DNA of 64,000 nucleotides. Source: Bacillota bacterium (GTDB taxonomy: Bacteria; Bacillota; Clostridia; Tissierellales; Peptoniphilaceae). How positions within the stretch are numbered: the first letter of the stretch is position 1; every line of letters begins with the position of its first letter. Made by a program: the position numbers and the translations under genes. Shown here piece after piece: positions 40,102-49,776 of the stretch. The DNA lies in contig JAQYDN010000007.1 of the NCBI GenBank assembly GCA_028724185.1, positions 25,447 to 89,446 of the forward strand. Reading direction: 5' to 3'. The notes under the pieces were generated by a model, which was given only the letters and a program-made list of their open reading frames with translations, searched no databases and was not told the DNA's origin.

Positions 40102-40578
40102 TTATTTAATTTTTAAACGCCCTACTTTGCCGCTCGCGTGTTCGATGTCGATCGAAAAGACGGCCGCTTTTCCGCAATTTTCAGCGGTTTTCGCGTTCAT
40201 CTCGCGATCGACGCTCGGTGCGAGACGATCCGTCATAAAGCGCAGCGCTTTTTTTCTTTCCTCGCCTTCCAAGACGGATACGCGACCGAAGAGGATCGCC
40301 GAGGCGTAAGCCGTCGTGTATTCCTCTTCGACGATCTCACTCTCGCCGACGACGGTAAAACTCACGCGGTTATTTTTTTGCATCGCGTCCCACTTATGTC
40401 CGGACGTCGTGCCGTGAAAGTAAATCTTTCCGCCCTCGTAGGCGTAGTTTACGGGAACGCCGTAGGGATAGCCGCCAACCTCTGTCAGCGAGAGCACGCC
40501 CCACGTTTCCTTCTTTAAGAGTTCGCGCAACGCGCCATCGGACATCTTCTGTTCGGCGCGCGTCATGTCCCTAAACAT
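40102..40578 (-). CDS. Pyridoxamine 5'-phosphate oxidase-like (NimA-like flavin reductase fold) protein
   Basis: WGVLSLTEVGGYPYGVPVNYAYEGGKIYFHGTTSGHKWDAMQKNNRVSF. Confidence 0.88.
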   Translation of the reverse strand: MFRDMTRAEQKMSDGALRELLKKETWGVLSLTEVGGYPYGVPVNYAYEGGKIYFHGTTSGHKWDAMQKNNRVSFTVVGESEIVEEEYTTAYASAILFGRVSVLEGEERKKALRFMTDRLAPSVDREMNAKTAENCGKAAVFSIDIEHASGKVGRLKIK

Positions 40579-41323
40579 GCTTCTCCCTTATCTTTTCAAA
40601 GGTGTATCTGAATTTTCCCTGTGTCTTCTTTCCGTATTCGATCGCCTCGACCGGACAGTGATTGATGCACGCCATACAGTGGGTGCAGCGGTCGAGCCAC
40701 ACGGGCCTTCCGTCTTCCATCACGACGTTGGCGAGGACGCACCGTCTCTCACACTCGCCGCAGCCGATGCACGCATCGGTCGCATAAAACGGGTCGGCCT
40801 TGACGAAGAGCGCATAGAAGGCGCCGTTGATGAGCGATCCGAATCTCCCTGAAAATTTGACGGGTTCTCGGTGGAATTCTCCCCGCGCGATACACGCCGC
40901 GATCCGCTCGATCTTCTCTTCGGCGCGCGCCACGATCTCTCTCGACTCGCTCACGCCGGGCACGTCGAACATCGCGACGTAATTTTCGGGCATGACGACC
41001 GAAAAGATGCCGCCGTAGGAAACGCCGATGTCCTTCGCGAGAACTTTCGCGTATTTCTCGGCATTTCCGATTCCCCCGCCGCATGTCATGACGAAGTAGA
41101 TGCGCTCGGCCGATACCTTAATCTGCCTCAGATAATTCTCGACAAGTCTCGGCACGCGCCAGCAGTAAGTCGGCGTGACGATTATCGCCGTCGCATCGTC
41201 GATGTCGTCCATCGTCCCCGATCGGATGCGCTCTCCGAGGTCGATGCTATCCGTCTTCAAGTACTCGCCCAGCTTCGAGGCGACGTAGGCGCTGTTTCCC
41301 GTTCCGCTATAGTAGTAAATCAT
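40571..41323 (-). CDS. EFR1 family flavodoxin-ferredoxin protein
   Basis: Flavodoxin-like YYYSGTGNSAYVA; two 4Fe-4S motifs CIGCGECERRC and CTHCMACINHCP. Confidence 0.9.
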   Translation of the reverse strand: MIYYYSGTGNSAYVASKLGEYLKTDSIDLGERIRSGTMDDIDDATAIIVTPTYCWRVPRLVENYLRQIKVSAERIYFVMTCGGGIGNAEKYAKVLAKDIGVSYGGIFSVVMPENYVAMFDVPGVSESREIVARAEEKIERIAACIARGEFHREPVKFSGRFGSLINGAFYALFVKADPFYATDACIGCGECERRCVLANVVMEDGRPVWLDRCTHCMACINHCPVEAIEYGKKTQGKFRYTFEKIREKHV

Positions 41324-41353
41324 GATTCCCTCCTACAGGGAAGTATAGCACAA

Positions 41354-41968
41354 CTACAGGCGATTCAACATCTCCCGCAGCTCCAAAACCGCCCGCTTCG
41401 GATCCTCGGCGTACTGGATCGCCGAGACGACGCAAATGCCGTCCATCGGAAGTCCCGCAAGCTTCGGCAGCGTCTTTCGGTTAATGCCGCCGATCGCAAA
41501 GACGGGCACGCGCACCGTCTCTTTGATGGCACGAAACATCTCGGGAGAAGTCCTCTTCGTAATCACTTTGGTGTTGGTGTGAAACAGGGCGCCCGTCCCG
41601 AAGTAGTCGGCGCCTTCCCGCTCCGCCTCCTTCGCCCGCTCGACGCTCTTCACCGAGGCGCCGATCACCGCGTCCTCGCCCAAGATTTCGCGCGCCACCG
41701 ATACCGGCAAGTCGTCCCGTCCGAGGTGGACGCCGCAGCCGACCGCCTTCGCCACGTCGATGCGGTCGTCGACGATAAAGGTCGTTCCGTGCGCGTCCGC
41801 CTTTTCCTTTAGCCGCATCGCCAGCCGATAAACCTCGGCGTCGGTCCGGTTCTTCTCGCGCAGCTGCAGGTAGTCGATGCCGCCCTCGAGCGCGGAATCC
41901 ACCGACGCGAAGAAATCGTCCTCGCGCTCGAACGCCTCCGAGTTGGTCACAAAATAGAGAGATTTCAT
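41354..41968 (-). CDS. thiE: Thiamine-phosphate synthase-like protein (paralog 2)
   Basis: YLQLREKNRTDAEVY; FIVDDRIDVAKAVGCGVHLGRDDLPV; DYFGTGALFHTNTK. Confidence 0.9.
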   Translation of the reverse strand: MKSLYFVTNSEAFEREDDFFASVDSALEGGIDYLQLREKNRTDAEVYRLAMRLKEKADAHGTTFIVDDRIDVAKAVGCGVHLGRDDLPVSVAREILGEDAVIGASVKSVERAKEAEREGADYFGTGALFHTNTKVITKRTSPEMFRAIKETVRVPVFAIGGINRKTLPKLAGLPMDGICVVSAIQYAEDPKRAVLELREMLNRL

Positions 41969-43140
41969 AGACGGATGTAGTCGTTTCTCAAGACGTAGAG
42001 ACCTTCTTCGCCGAGGTCCTCCTCGATCTCATCGAGCGTCCGCGTATCGGCGATGACGAATTGTTCCTCGCCCTCGTCCTCTTCGTGTTCTTCGGTGCGA
42101 CGGCCGATTCCCGTATCCACCGACGCGGAGATCTTCGTGGCGCCGTAATACATCGCGCGGTCTCTGAATTCTTTTCTCTCGCGCGTGGAGATCGTCATCG
42201 ACGCAAAGGGCATAAAGATGCGTATCGCGAGGATAAACTGCATCAGTTTCTTTTCGCCGATGCGGTTCGTGTTGTCGACCTCCTCGGCGCCGTGCGTCGG
42301 GCGAATCCTCGGAAGAGAGATCGCGATTTCGATATGCGGATATTTTTGTTGAATTAAAAATGCGTGCAGCCCCATGGAGTAGGCGTCTCTTACCGGGTCG
42401 CTCAAACCGAACAGCGCGCCGAATCCGACGCCGCGCATGCCGCCCATCGCCGCTCGCTCCTGGGTGTTCATCCGGTAGGTGATGCTGCGCTTGTGTCCGT
42501 GGGGATGGTAGTACGCGTAGGCCTCGGGGTCGTAGGTTTCCTGAAATACCGTTACGAAGTCGGCGCCCGCCTCTTGGAGACGCTCATAGTCTTCGACGTT
42601 TACCGGGTAAATTTCGAGACCGACGACGCGGAAGTACTTTCTCGCGAGGCGTACCGCCATCTCGATATAACTGATCGGGGAAAACTTATCGGATTCGCCG
42701 GTAAGAATCAGGACGTCTTCAATGCCCTCCGCGGCGAGCGCCTTCATCTCGTCTTCGATCTCTTCCTCGCTGAGCATCGCGCGCTTGATGTCGCTCTTCG
42801 AGTTAAATCCGCAGTAGCGACATCCGTTTTCACAATAATTGGCGATGTAGAGCGGGGAGAAGGAGTAGACGTTGTCGCCGAAGTATTGGCGGCGCAGCAT
42901 CCGCGCTTTTTCGGCCATGGGCTCTAAAAAGTCCTCCGCCGCCTCGCTCAAGAGCGCGTAGTAATCGTCCGGACTCAGACGGTCCTTCTCGAGCGCCGCG
43001 CGCACGTCTTCGGCGGTGACGGTTCGATTCGACTGTTCTTTATAGCTCGAGGCGATCTTATTCGGAATCTCCTCCGAAATTCGATCCATCTCCGGAAAGT
43101 ACTCGTGGACATCTTTAATATTCATGGGCGCACCTCTCAA
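41965..43140 (-). CDS. thiH: 2-iminoacetate synthase ThiH (radical SAM)
   Basis: Radical [49 protein letters not shown]. Confidence 0.94.
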   Translation of the reverse strand: MRGAPMNIKDVHEYFPEMDRISEEIPNKIASSYKEQSNRTVTAEDVRAALEKDRLSPDDYYALLSEAAEDFLEPMAEKARMLRRQYFGDNVYSFSPLYIANYCENGCRYCGFNSKSDIKRAMLSEEEIEDEMKALAAEGIEDVLILTGESDKFSPISYIEMAVRLARKYFRVVGLEIYPVNVEDYERLQEAGADFVTVFQETYDPEAYAYYHPHGHKRSITYRMNTQERAAMGGMRGVGFGALFGLSDPVRDAYSMGLHAFLIQQKYPHIEIAISLPRIRPTHGAEEVDNTNRIGEKKLMQFILAIRIFMPFASMTISTRERKEFRDRAMYYGATKISASVDTGIGRRTEEHEEDEGEEQFVIADTRTLDEIEEDLGEEGLYVLRNDYIRL

Positions 43141-43898
43141 TCAAAAAAGTCTCTCAACGGCGACGAGGGATCGGCCCCGCGGCTCAGCACTCTGCCCGGC
43201 TTGGACAGGTAGGCGAGGCGTCCCGCTTCGATTCCCTTCTTAAATGCCTCCGCCATCATCGGAATGTTCGAGGCCGTCGCGATGCCGGTGTTCGCCATGA
43301 TCGCAGCCGCTCCCATTTCCATCGCCTCAGCCGCTTGAGACGGACGGCCGATTCCCGCATCGACGATGACGGGAAGGTCGATTTCGTCGATGATGATCTG
43401 GATAAAGTCCTTCGTCGAAAGACCCTTGTTGCTGCCGATCGGCGCGGCGAGGGGCATGATCGACGCCGCACCGGCATCCCTCAAATCTCTCGCATAGTTG
43501 AGATCCGGATACATATACGGCATGACGATGAAGTCTTCTTTTGCGAGCACTTCCGTCGCCTTCAACGTCTCTTCGTTGTCCGGAAGAAGGTATTTGGAAT
43601 CGCGCATAATTTCAATCTTGACGAGATTTCCGCAACCCATTTCCTTGGCGAGTCGCGCGATGCGGATCGCCTCGTCGGCGTCGCGCGCGCCGCTCGTGTT
43701 GGGAATGAGCGTCACGTGTTCGGGTATGTAGTCCAAGATGTTTTTAACATCGGCCGTGTTCGCGCGTCTCAAGGCGACGGTCACCATTTCCGCGCCGGCG
43801 TGTTCGACCGCCGCATCGATCAACTCCGGTGCGTATTTTCCCGAGCCCAAGATAAAACGTGAGCTGAATTCCTTATCTCCCAATGTCCACTTATCCAT
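43137..43898 (-). CDS. thiG: Thiazole synthase
   Basis: [58 protein letters not shown]. Confidence 0.96.
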   Translation of the reverse strand: MDKWTLGDKEFSSRFILGSGKYAPELIDAAVEHAGAEMVTVALRRANTADVKNILDYIPEHVTLIPNTSGARDADEAIRIARLAKEMGCGNLVKIEIMRDSKYLLPDNEETLKATEVLAKEDFIVMPYMYPDLNYARDLRDAGAASIMPLAAPIGSNKGLSTKDFIQIIIDEIDLPVIVDAGIGRPSQAAEAMEMGAAAIMANTGIATASNIPMMAEAFKKGIEAGRLAYLSKPGRVLSRGADPSSPLRDFFD

Positions 43899-44526
43899 GA
43901 ATATCCTCCTCTTGATCGATCAGTTCCAAGACGACGCGACATTCCATCGCCGCAATCGCCATCACTTTCGGCATGTAACAATCGTTTCTGTTTTCGCCGT
44001 GGAAATCTCCGACGACATATATATTGTTCAAGTCCTTTCGACGCAGCTTTCCGTGGATGCCCGCGACACCCGTCGTACAGATATAGGGCTTTTCTCTCTC
44101 GCAAAAATAATCGTAGGCGAGCACCTTCGACTCGACACCGTCGAAGGCCTCGATAACGATGTCCGCCTCGTCGTATAAGCGCTCGAGTTCGCCTCCATCG
44201 ACGTAGCGATCCCTCGCCTCCACTTCGACATAGGGCAACATCTCTTGCAGGTGCGCCTTCGTCCGCTCCACCTTCTTTTTACCGATGTCGCGGACGCCGT
44301 AGTTTTGCCTGTTTAAATTCGACGCCTCGACCACGTCGTAATCGTAAAGAATCAAGCGGCCGATTCCTAAACGCGCGAGCATCATCGCGACATTACTCCC
44401 GAGGCCGCCCGCGCCCAAGATCGCGACCGTCACATCTTTCAGTTTCGAATTAATCTCGGGTCGCTGCCTCGCGAGGACCGCCTCGCGTTTAACCTCCACC
44501 GGTAAAAGAAAAAACTTCCAGCACAT
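43891..44526 (-). CDS. thiF: ThiF-family adenylyltransferase (start uncertain)
   Basis: [43 protein letters not shown]; overlaps thiS end. Confidence 0.92.
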   Translation of the reverse strand: MCWKFFLLPVEVKREAVLARQRPEINSKLKDVTVAILGAGGLGSNVAMMLARLGIGRLILYDYDVVEASNLNRQNYGVRDIGKKKVERTKAHLQEMLPYVEVEARDRYVDGGELERLYDEADIVIEAFDGVESKVLAYDYFCEREKPYICTTGVAGIHGKLRRKDLNNIYVVGDFHGENRNDCYMPKVMAIAAMECRVVLELIDQEEDIHG

Positions 44527-44683
44527 CGTCGTCCGTAACGTAGGTCGTATCGATGTCTGCGCGGCGAACCAGTTCCCGGTTCTTTTCGAGTGCTACCGCC
44601 TCGGGATCGAAGCCCGCATCGATTAATACGGATCGCAAATCTTTTTTTCCGTCGATTTTTACATCCCTGTCGTTTATTCTCAT
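44489..44683 (-). CDS. thiS: Sulfur carrier protein ThiS
   Basis: Small ubiquitin-like protein ending ...[21 protein letters not shown] before ATG. Confidence 0.92.
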   Translation of the reverse strand: MRINDRDVKIDGKKDLRSVLIDAGFDPEAVALEKNRELVRRADIDTTYVTDDDVLEVFSFTGGG

Positions 44684-44696
44684 AGTCACCTCCTAC

Positions 44697-44746
44697 AAAA
44701 AAAGACACGAAGAAACTACACCCGCGGTGGTGTACCCCTTCGTGCC
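44697..44746 (-). promoter_or_regulatory. Leader terminator/attenuator hairpin directly before thiS RBS
   Basis: Minus strand: GGCACGAAGGGGTACACCACCGCGGGTGTAGTTTCTTCGTGTCTTTTTTT then GTAGGAGGTGACT ATG. Confidence 0.7.
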
Positions 44747-44761
44747 TTGCACTCTGCTGTC

Positions 44762-44790
44762 AATATAACATATCCGTTTTCCCTTGGCAA
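44762..44790 (-). promoter_or_regulatory. Predicted promoter of thiSFGHE operon
   Basis: TTGCCA - 17 nt - TATATT on the minus strand. Confidence 0.55.
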
Positions 44791-45180
44791 CCGTTTTCGT
44801 CAAAGTCGTAAATATCTAAAACGGGAAATAGGTTTGTTTACCTATATAGATCCATATATCTAACGATTTTAACTCAAATTTCACTTATCGGCACCATTCG
44901 ACATGCAAAACATTCAATTTACTGAATTTTTCGCTTTCTTCCTTTACTTTATCCCGGTCTCGTCTTCCCGCCAAAACCGACCGCCGACTGAAAATAATTC
45001 GGCTATTAATTAACAATCTTAAAAAAATTGTGAAATTTAATTCTAATTTTCCCGTCGACTCCTCTTTTTTCCGTTTCCCTATAAAAATAATTTTATTTTT
45101 TTCACATTAAAGGTTTAATTTTTTAAAGAACCGTGTATAATGTATTTAAACGAAATCATTTTAATCTATGGAGGTGGCAT

Positions 45181-46560
45181 ATGTCATTTGCAGACTTTTT
45201 GACTAAGTTCGATGCTGTTCTTTGGGGTGCTCCTTTAATGATACTTCTCCTCGGAGCCGGCATTATCTTGTCAATTCGCACACACTTTGTTCAATCCAAA
45301 CATTTTGGATACATCTTGAAAAATACGCTTGGCAAAATGTTCGCTAAAAGCGAAGTTGAAGACGGTGCGATCTCACCTTTCCAAGCACTTTCCACCGCGC
45401 TGGCCGCTACGGTCGGTACCGGAAACATCGTCGGCGTATCGGTCGCCATCTTAGGCGGCGGCCCCGGTGCCATATTTTGGATGTGGGTGGCCGCATTCTT
45501 CGGCATGGCGACGAAGTTCTCGGAAGTTAACTTATCCATTGCCTATCGTATAAAAACCGAAGACGGCTACGCCGGCGGTCCGATGTACTACATAGACCGC
45601 GGTCTGAAAAAACCCTGGCTCGGCAAGTGCTTTGCCCTCCTCGCGGCCATCGCGACATTCGGAATCGGCTGTTCCGTCCAATCGAATGCGATCGCCGGCA
45701 CGTTGAACTCCTCGTTTAACGTCTCCGCCACGGTCACGGGTATCGTCGTTACGGTCCTCGCAGCCATCGTCGTCATCGGCGGCATTAAGTCGATCGCCAG
45801 AGTTACCGAAAAACTCGTTCCCTTTATGGCTGCTTTCTACATCATCGGCGGTCTGATCATTATCATCGGAAACATCGGTAACCTTCCCGGTGCCATTCGC
45901 GACATCTTCGTCGGCGCATTCAACCCGGCAGCTGTCGGCGGCGGCGCCCTCGGCTACACCATCATGGTCGCCATGAGAAACGGCATCAGCCGCGGCGTCT
46001 TCACCAACGAAGCCGGCTTAGGTTCCTCGCCTATCGCTCACGCGAGCGCTTCGACCGACCACCCGACTCGTCAAGGGATGTGGGGCGTCACCGAAGTATT
46101 CTTGGACACCTTCGTCGTATGTACGATTACCGCATTAGTTATCTTAACTTCCGGCGTACTGGACCTCGGCGAAACCGACGCATCGGCTCTCGTCGCGACG
46201 GCATTCTCGCTGCACTTCTCATTCGGCCGCTACATCGTTTCCATCGGTCTTATGCTCTTCGCCTTCTCGACGATTCTCGGCTGGGAATTCTACGGCGAAA
46301 CATCCGCCCGTTACTTGTTAGGTAAAAAAATCAGCATTCCCTACAAGATTGTTTTCCTTATCATGGTCTTCGTCGGCTCGACGATGAACCTCGACCTCGC
46401 ATGGACCGTTGCCAACATCTTAAACGGCTTAATGGCCATCCCGAACTTGATCGGCTTAATCGGCCTCTCCGGCGTCGTCGTCGCTCTTCAAAAAGACTTC
46501 TTCCGCGACGACCGCTTGCGCAAGTCGCCCGAAGAATACAGCCATATCGTCAAACGCTAA
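45181..46560 (+). CDS. Alanine/glycine:cation symporter (AGCS family)
   Basis: SPFQALSTALAATVGTGNIVGVSVAI; GISRGVFTNEAGLGSSPIAHASAST; RBS tatggaggtgg. Confidence 0.95.
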   Translation: MSFADFLTKFDAVLWGAPLMILLLGAGIILSIRTHFVQSKHFGYILKNTLGKMFAKSEVEDGAISPFQALSTALAATVGTGNIVGVSVAILGGGPGAIFWMWVAAFFGMATKFSEVNLSIAYRIKTEDGYAGGPMYYIDRGLKKPWLGKCFALLAAIATFGIGCSVQSNAIAGTLNSSFNVSATVTGIVVTVLAAIVVIGGIKSIARVTEKLVPFMAAFYIIGGLIIIIGNIGNLPGAIRDIFVGAFNPAAVGGGALGYTIMVAMRNGISRGVFTNEAGLGSSPIAHASASTDHPTRQGMWGVTEVFLDTFVVCTITALVILTSGVLDLGETDASALVATAFSLHFSFGRYIVSIGLMLFAFSTILGWEFYGETSARYLLGKKISIPYKIVFLIMVFVGSTMNLDLAWTVANILNGLMAIPNLIGLIGLSGVVVALQKDFFRDDRLRKSPEEYSHIVKR

Positions 46561-46566
46561 ACGTAT

Positions 46567-46600
46567 AAAAAAGCATCCTGTCCTCAGGGTGCTTTTTTTG
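46567..46600 (+). terminator. Terminator after AGCS symporter
   Basis: aaaagcatcctgtcctcagggtgcttttttt. Confidence 0.85.
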
Positions 46601-46777
46601 ATGCCGTCCTCACCATGTCGTTTCGAGTAACTATCGACAAAACGCCTTCACTTATAGACCGATCACCTCGTAATATTCGGCAAACGAGATTTGCACGGGG
46701 AAAAATGTGGTATCCTTATCTATAGACTTTCAATCTCATTTGACTCTATTATTTGCTTTGTCGGAAGGAGAAATCTC

Positions 46778-48127
46778 ATGGACAATCATTTTGATTATAT
46801 CGTTATCGGAGGCGGATCCGGCGGATCCGCAACCGCAAATCGCGCCGCCGAATACGGCGCAAAAGTCGCCATCGTCGAAGAAAATCTCTTCGGCGGTACC
46901 TGCGTCAACCGGGGCTGCGTGCCGAAAAAAATCTTGTGGTACGGTTCCACGATTCGCAGAACACTCGAAAAAGAAGCGCCGAATTACGGCTATCGCCTCG
47001 ACAACTGGTCTTTCGACTTTAAGACGCTGCGCAGGTCGCAACAGGATTATCTCGACCGGGCGCGCAATTCCTTTGAGAAAAGTCTCGAAAACAACGGTGT
47101 CGCTCGGATCAAAGGGCGCGCTCGCTTCAAAGACGCGCATACCATCGTCGTCGACGGCAAGGAGTATACCGCCGATCACATCACGATCGCGACGGGCGCC
47201 TCGCCGACGCCCTGTCCCCTGCCGGGCGCGGAATTCGTCGACTACTCGAACGACTTCTTCAACTGGAAAGACCTTCCCCGATCGGTCGCCGTCATCGGCG
47301 GCGGATATATCGGCACGGAGCTTTCCGGATTCTTGGCGGGTATGGGAGTCGACACCCGACTGTTAGTCAGAAAAGACCGCATCCTCAGAAAATTCGATCC
47401 CTTCGTCACCGACGCCCTCACAGACGAACTCATTAATATCGGCGTCGACCTCCGCTTCGAGACGTCCGCGGCTTCCTTTAAAAAAGTCGACGGCGGCGTC
47501 GAAATAACCTTCACAGACGGCGACAAAGCCACCTTCGAACGCGTCATCTGGGCGGCCGGCGTCCGCCCCAACGTCGACGACTTGGGACTCGAAAACACCG
47601 ACGTCGAGATCGACGAACGCGGCCGCATCGTCTCCGACGACTACGAGTGCACCGCGGAAGAGGGCATCTACGCGTTTGGCGACGTCACGGGCAAGTTGGA
47701 TTTGACCCCGGTCGCAATCGCGGCGGGGCGACGCCTTTCGGATCGCCTCTTCGGCGGCGAAAAAGACGCGCACTTAAACTACGAGAACGTTCCGACGGTC
47801 ATCTTCTCCCACCCGCCGATAGGAACTGTCGGACTCACGCTTAAAGCCGCCGAAGAAAAGTACGGCAAGGAAAACGTCAAGGCTCATACGTCTTCGTTTA
47901 CCGACATGCGTTCGTCGGTCTCGGGCCATCCCATGGCCTCGAAGATGATGCTCGTCTGCGCGGGCGAGGACGAAAAGATCGTCGGCATTCACGCTCTTGG
48001 CGCGGGCGTCGACGAAATGATGCAGGGATTCGCCGTCGCCGTCAAGATGGGCGCCACCAAGGCGGACTTCGACGCGACCGTCGCCATTCACCCGACGAGC
48101 GCCGAAGAGTTGGTCACGATGCGCTAG
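46778..48127 (+). CDS. Glutathione-disulfide reductase-like FAD/NAD(P) oxidoreductase
   Basis: [51 protein letters not shown]-terminal [14 protein letters not shown]. Confidence 0.9.
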   Translation: MDNHFDYIVIGGGSGGSATANRAAEYGAKVAIVEENLFGGTCVNRGCVPKKILWYGSTIRRTLEKEAPNYGYRLDNWSFDFKTLRRSQQDYLDRARNSFEKSLENNGVARIKGRARFKDAHTIVVDGKEYTADHITIATGASPTPCPLPGAEFVDYSNDFFNWKDLPRSVAVIGGGYIGTELSGFLAGMGVDTRLLVRKDRILRKFDPFVTDALTDELINIGVDLRFETSAASFKKVDGGVEITFTDGDKATFERVIWAAGVRPNVDDLGLENTDVEIDERGRIVSDDYECTAEEGIYAFGDVTGKLDLTPVAIAAGRRLSDRLFGGEKDAHLNYENVPTVIFSHPPIGTVGLTLKAAEEKYGKENVKAHTSSFTDMRSSVSGHPMASKMMLVCAGEDEKIVGIHALGAGVDEMMQGFAVAVKMGATKADFDATVAIHPTSAEELVTMR

Positions 48128-48175
48128 TAATACAAACCCCTCTGCACACAGAAGCACTTTCTATGGCATAGACTG

Positions 48176-48220
48176 AAACCCCTAAAGTTAAACCAATGAC
48201 GTTCAGCTTTAGGGGTTTTT
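48176..48220 (+). terminator. Terminator after glutathione-reductase-like gene
   Basis: aaacccctaaag...ctttaggggttttt. Confidence 0.8.
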
Positions 48221-48510
48221 GTGTACTCACATGTCGTACAATTTCAAACTTACATCATAAAAAATTCTCACCCCCTAAAGTAGGTGCATATTTTATGAAA
48301 TGACAAGACAAGCACAGTTATGGAGGTGATATATGCTTAAAAATCTATGATCGATGAGTAAAACCGTGCTCCTTATAATGATTTTATTGCATAAATCTTA
48401 AACTCTAAATAATCACTATCTACAAGATGTATAACGAAACCTAATTTGAGTAATCTGTCTCTCCTCAATAATATTCATGATTTCATAAGATCAATTTGTA
48501 ATCACATTCT

Positions 48511-48562
48511 TCTCCAAATTAGAGAACCTCCAGAATATTCTGGAGGTTCTCTAATTTGGAGA
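48511..48562. repeat. Perfect 52-bp palindrome
   Basis: tctccaaattagagaacctccagaat|attctggaggttctctaatttggaga, 26-bp arms, no mismatch, no spacer. Confidence 0.95.
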
Positions 48563-48594
48563 TACTTATCTTTTATAAAAATATCTTCTTAACT

Positions 48595-49776
48595 TTATAA
48601 AAGATTCATTGACATTTGCACAAAATAGTCAACACCTTTAATCAATATATCCTCATCAACAAGGAATTTCGGATTATGATTTGGATAAATCACACCGTCA
48701 CATTCTTTTGAAGTATTTAAGAAGGTGAATACTGCAGGAACTTCTTGGGCAAAATAAGCAAAATCTTCGCTACCCATACTAGGTTTTGAGAGCTTCTTTA
48801 CATTTTTTTCACCAAAAAGTTCTTTACTACCATTGAAGACTTTATCTGCCAATTCTTCATCATTAATTAAGGCCGGATAACCAAAATTATAGTTAATCTC
48901 AGCTTTTCCATCATAACTTTCTGCTGTATGGGTACAAATTTTCTTACAACCATCTGCTATTTGCTGTCTCACTTCTTCACTTAAGCATCTCACGGTGCCA
49001 TTAATGGACACGGAATCAGGTATGATATTATATTGAGTTCCGCCATGTACTTGACCAATAGTAAACACAGCAGAATCAAGAGCGTTAACTTTTCTCGCCA
49101 TAAAAGCTTGTAGTGCTAAAATAGCAGAAGCTGCCATAGGAACCGGATCGATGGTATCATGCGGATAAGCACCGTGTCCTCCTTGTCCCACAAAATCAAC
49201 CGTGAACTCATCTAAGGATGCCATCATAGGGCCTCCAACAAATCCCATTTGCCCAATCTCAATTTCTTGTGATAGAACCCCTACGTGTTGACCTAATACA
49301 TAATCAACCTCCGGATTCTTTAGACAACCTTCATCAATCATTGGCTTAGCGCCACCATCTTTTTCTTCGGAAGGTTGAAATAGAAGCTTGACATTACCTT
49401 TAAGCTCATCTCTATGGTTATTTAAAATAATTCCTGTAGTTAGAAGAATCGCTGTATGACAGTCATGCCCGCATGCGTGCATATTTCCGTTTATCGATTT
49501 AAATTCAAGATCCGTCTCTTCTTTAACGGGAAGCGCATCCATGTCCGCTCTAAGACCTAGTGTCTTCCCAGATTTTTCACCTTCTATCAATGCGACAACT
49601 GCAGAACCATTTACGATCTTTTTATATGGAATACCATTTTCCTCCAAAACATCACATACGTACTTTACAGTCTTCGGAAGATCAAAACCTATCTCTGGTA
49701 TTTGATGAAGATCACGCCTGAATTTAATAAGGATTTCTTCTGCTTTTGATTGATCATATTTAAAAGCTTTCATCAT
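48595..49776 (-). CDS. M20 family metallopeptidase/amidohydrolase
   Basis: FRRDLHQIPEIGFDL; GLRADMDALPVKEET; NMHACGHDCHTAILL. Confidence 0.93.
   Translation of the reverse strand: MMKAFKYDQSKAEEILIKFRRDLHQIPEIGFDLPKTVKYVCDVLEENGIPYKKIVNGSAVVALIEGEKSGKTLGLRADMDALPVKEETDLEFKSINGNMHACGHDCHTAILLTTGIILNNHRDELKGNVKLLFQPSEEKDGGAKPMIDEGCLKNPEVDYVLGQHVGVLSQEIEIGQMGFVGGPMMASLDEFTVDFVGQGGHGAYPHDTIDPVPMAASAILALQAFMARKVNALDSAVFTIGQVHGGTQYNIIPDSVSINGTVRCLSEEVRQQIADGCKKICTHTAESYDGKAEINYNFGYPALINDEELADKVFNGSKELFGEKNVKKLSKPSMGSEDFAYFAQEVPAVFTFLNTSKECDGVIYPNHNPKFLVDEDILIKGVDYFVQMSMNLL

Noticed and set aside
40871-41812. 313-aa plus-strand ORF
   Set aside because: Spans two well-supported minus-strand genes (EFR1, ThiE); composition is shadow-like.
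44800-45130. Possible glycine riboswitch upstream of the AGCS symporter
   Set aside because: No glycine aptamer consensus found; the region is AT-rich with only a promoter-like TATAAT.
48225-48590. Possible insertion sequence
   Set aside because: No transposase fragment or terminal inverted repeat pair recognised beyond the single palindrome; kept only as a boundary observation.
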